From the NCBI RefSeq assembly GCF_028473745.1, contig NZ_CP101137.1, positions 7,571,501 through 7,635,500 on the forward strand: a DNA stretch of 64,000 nt. Direction: 5' to 3'. Position 1 is the stretch's first letter. Every line of letters begins with the position of its first letter. The stretch is from Streptomyces sp. M92 (GTDB lineage Bacteria; Actinomycetota; Actinomycetes; Streptomycetales; Streptomycetaceae). The notes below the pieces were generated by a model. It saw only the letters and a program-made list of their open reading frames with translations. It was not told where the DNA came from and did no database searches. Positions 62,482 through 64,000 of this stretch are shown piece after piece. Both the position numbers and the translations under genes were made by a program.

Positions 62482-63171
62482 TCAGCCCCCCAACACCCGC
62501 CGCCACTCTCCGACCGCCTCCGCGGAAACCGGCCCGCCCCACCCGGAGGGCCGCGCCGCCCCGCCGATGTGGAATCCGTCGATCCCCGCGTCCAACAGCC
62601 CCGGCACGTGCTCCAACGCCAGCCCGCCACCCACAAGCAGCTGCTGCTCGTACCCCGGCTCCCCCCGCCGCCGCGCCTCCGCGAGCAGCACGGTCAGCCC
62701 GTCGTCCACCCCGCCGGCCGCCCCGGCCGTCAGGTACGTGTCCAGCCCGGGGAAGTCCGCGAGCTGCTTGCGCAGGGCGTCCCGGTTCGCGGCGCGGTCG
62801 ATCGCGCGGTGGAAGGTCCACCGGCACCCCTCCAGCGCCCCGGCGACCCGCTCCACCGCCCCGAGATCGACGTCACCGTCCGCGTCGAGGAAGCCGAGCA
62901 CGAACTCCGTCGCCCCGGCCTCCCGCATCCGCCCGGCGACCCCGACCAGCCGCTCGACGTCCCCGGCCGCGAAGCCGTCCGCCAGTCGCAGCATCACCCG
63001 CAGGTCGATGTCGACGGCGGCGCGGATCGCGGCGACGGTCCCGGCCGACGGGGTGAGTCCGTCGGCCGCCATGTCGGTGACCAGTTCGAGGCGATCCGCG
63101 CCTCCGGCCTGGGCGGCGACCGCGTCCTCGACGTCGAGGGCGATCACCTCCAGGACTGCACGCTTGCTCAT
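62482..63171 (-). CDS. cutC: CutC family protein
   Basis: This 229-residue TIM-barrel protein begins VLEVIALDVEDAVAAQAGGA and continues with DRLELVTDMAADGLTPSAGT, TFHRAIDRAAN and LLVGGGLALEHVPGL. All are CutC hallmarks. The family was named for copper homeostasis in E. coli, but the direct role is doubtful. A DasR-like site lies 26 bases upstream of the ATG. It converges with the HelD gene. Confidence 0.92.
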   Translation of the reverse strand: MSKRAVLEVIALDVEDAVAAQAGGADRLELVTDMAADGLTPSAGTVAAIRAAVDIDLRVMLRLADGFAAGDVERLVGVAGRMREAGATEFVLGFLDADGDVDLGAVERVAGALEGCRWTFHRAIDRAANRDALRKQLADFPGLDTYLTAGAAGGVDDGLTVLLAEARRRGEPGYEQQLLVGGGLALEHVPGLLDAGIDGFHIGGAARPSGWGGPVSAEAVGEWRRVLGG

Positions 63172-63196
63172 GGGACCCCATTCGTCGGCCTGCTAC

Positions 63197-63208
63197 AGGT
63201 CTAGTCCA
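63197..63208 (-). promoter_or_regulatory. DasR-site-like sequence upstream of cutC
   Basis: AGGTCTAGTCCA matches the DasR consensus TGGTCTAGACCA at 10 of 12 positions. Its minus-strand reading TGGACTAGACCT overlaps the expected promoter of cutC. DasR is the GntR-family regulator of N-acetylglucosamine use and development. The link is suggestive only. Confidence 0.4.
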
Positions 63209-63267
63209 ATCCAAGACTACGCCCCATGGGCAGGCCAGGGCTCCCCGACGCCGCCACCCGGCGCCGC

Positions 63268-63960
63268 TCAGCCGTCCAGTCGCCGGAAGAGGTTCAGTTC
63301 CTCCGCCTCCACCCCGGCCAGCTCGTAGCCGTTGCCGTCCTCGACCGCCCGGCCCGCGTACAGCCGCACCAGCGTCGGCGCGTCCCCGATGAACCGCCCC
63401 GGCGGCCGCTCACCGCTCGCGCCGCCCAGCTTCAGCGGTTCGTCCACGTCGTCGAGGTCCGCGTGCAGCGGCGCCTGTCCGCGGGCGCGGGTGAGCGTGC
63501 CCAGCAGCGCCAGCGCCTCCGGCAGCCCGCGCCCCGCGTAGGCGCCCGGCTCGCCGAGGGCCACCCGTACGTCACCCGCGTGGACCCATTCGCCCAGCGC
63601 CAGCAGGTCCAGGGCGCCGCCCGCGCGGCCGATCACCGCACCGGCCTCGGTCATGCCGCGTTCCAGCTCGTCGAGGATCCGGGCGTTGGTCCAGTCGGCG
63701 CGTTCGGCGATGTCGCGGTCGTTGGACTCGGGCGAGAAGACGCCGGCCTCGAAACGGTTCTCCACCGTCCGCATCAGCGCCGAGGAGCAGTGCGCCAGCA
63801 CGTCCCGCACGGTCCAGCCGGGACACGCGGCCACCGGCAGCGCGAAGTCGCCGTCCGTCCGGGACCGCATCAGCGGGACCAGTTCGTCCCGCTCGATGGC
63901 CAGCAGCCGCCCGGGCCGCTCGGGATCGCGTACGTCGTGCACGTCAGCAGGAGTCGTCAT
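63268..63960 (-). CDS. TIGR03083/MDMPI-like protein
   Basis: This 230-residue protein has ACPGWTVRDVLAHCSSALMR, with the conserved W-T-V-x-D-V-x-x-H of the mycothiol-dependent maleylpyruvate-isomerase/DinB-like N-terminal bundle, and LALGEWVHAGDVRVALGEPG with a later His-x-x-D. These residues can bind a divalent metal. It probably uses mycothiol or a related thiol, but the substrate is unknown. It is a distant relative of the TIGR03084-like protein at 10782. The start at 63960 is close to the window edge and no further gene is complete. Confidence 0.85.
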   Translation of the reverse strand: MTTPADVHDVRDPERPGRLLAIERDELVPLMRSRTDGDFALPVAACPGWTVRDVLAHCSSALMRTVENRFEAGVFSPESNDRDIAERADWTNARILDELERGMTEAGAVIGRAGGALDLLALGEWVHAGDVRVALGEPGAYAGRGLPEALALLGTLTRARGQAPLHADLDDVDEPLKLGGASGERPPGRFIGDAPTLVRLYAGRAVEDGNGYELAGVEAEELNLFRRLDG

Positions 63961-64000
63961 GGCTCCACGTTAGGGGCGCGACTGTCCCTCGGTCAGCGTG

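Overview
This 64 kb window is high-GC DNA with strong third-position G/C bias, frequent GTG/TTG starts, four-base stop/start overlaps and actinobacterial families (DUF3027, DUF2530, mycothiol-isomerase-like proteins, the futalosine menaquinone pathway). It is chromosomal Streptomyces DNA. From memory, the order pdxH ... serC ... mqnB-mqnD-cold-shock gene matches the core of the S. coelicolor/S. lividans chromosome; no database search was possible here.

Layout. (1) 59-1416: pdxH and a VapBC-type toxin-antitoxin pair. (2) 1429-11633, minus strand: an eight-gene, tightly packed acyl-CoA catabolic operon (MDMPI-like protein, AtuA-like protein, biotin-dependent carboxylase beta and alpha subunits, acyl-CoA dehydrogenase, acyl-CoA ligase, enoyl-CoA hydratase, TetR), with a palindromic candidate operator near 11707. 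It resembles Atu/Liu (acyclic terpene or leucine) degradation modules. (3) 11835-18030: Ser/Thr kinase, EamA exporter, Nudix hydrolase, two RibD_C/DHFR-like reductases and a secreted hydrolase. (4) 18042-18956: a protein with an N-terminal motif typical of contractile-injection-system cargo. (5) 19109-24191: FAD/Fe-S D-2-hydroxyacid dehydrogenase, serC and a PD-(D/E)XK (Rpn-like) protein. (6) 24392-27102: DrrAB-type ABC exporter with a divergent TetR regulator and a clear direct-repeat operator. (7) 27076-33770: surface protein, SGNH hydrolase, two Uma2-family genes (one frameshifted), aldo/keto reductase, ThpR, and a MarR/MFS pair. (8) 33927-43350: lone RHH-type antitoxin-like protein, AzgA-type purine permease with a leader hairpin, DUF2530, GNAT, P-type ATPase, sacsin-like ATPase and DUF3027. 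(9) 43706-47755: MFS protein, DUF2771 lipoprotein, mqnB, mqnD and a cold-shock protein. (10) 47880-52140: a recombination scar holding a deleted small serine recombinase, an IS5-family transposase remnant, gene fragments and an intact large serine integrase of lower GC. (11) 52216-63960: HAD hydrolase, membrane proteins, an XPB-type helicase and a helicase-associated protein separated by two small secreted peptides, a HelD-like ATPase, cutC and a TIGR03083-like protein.

A theme across the window is small tandem duplication at or just after gene 3' ends (10803, 11750, 45114, 53228-53577). The most interesting points are the injection-system-like cargo protein, the XPB pair with its secreted peptides, the carboxylase operon with its shortened biotin carboxylase and candidate operator, and the integrase-bearing scar.
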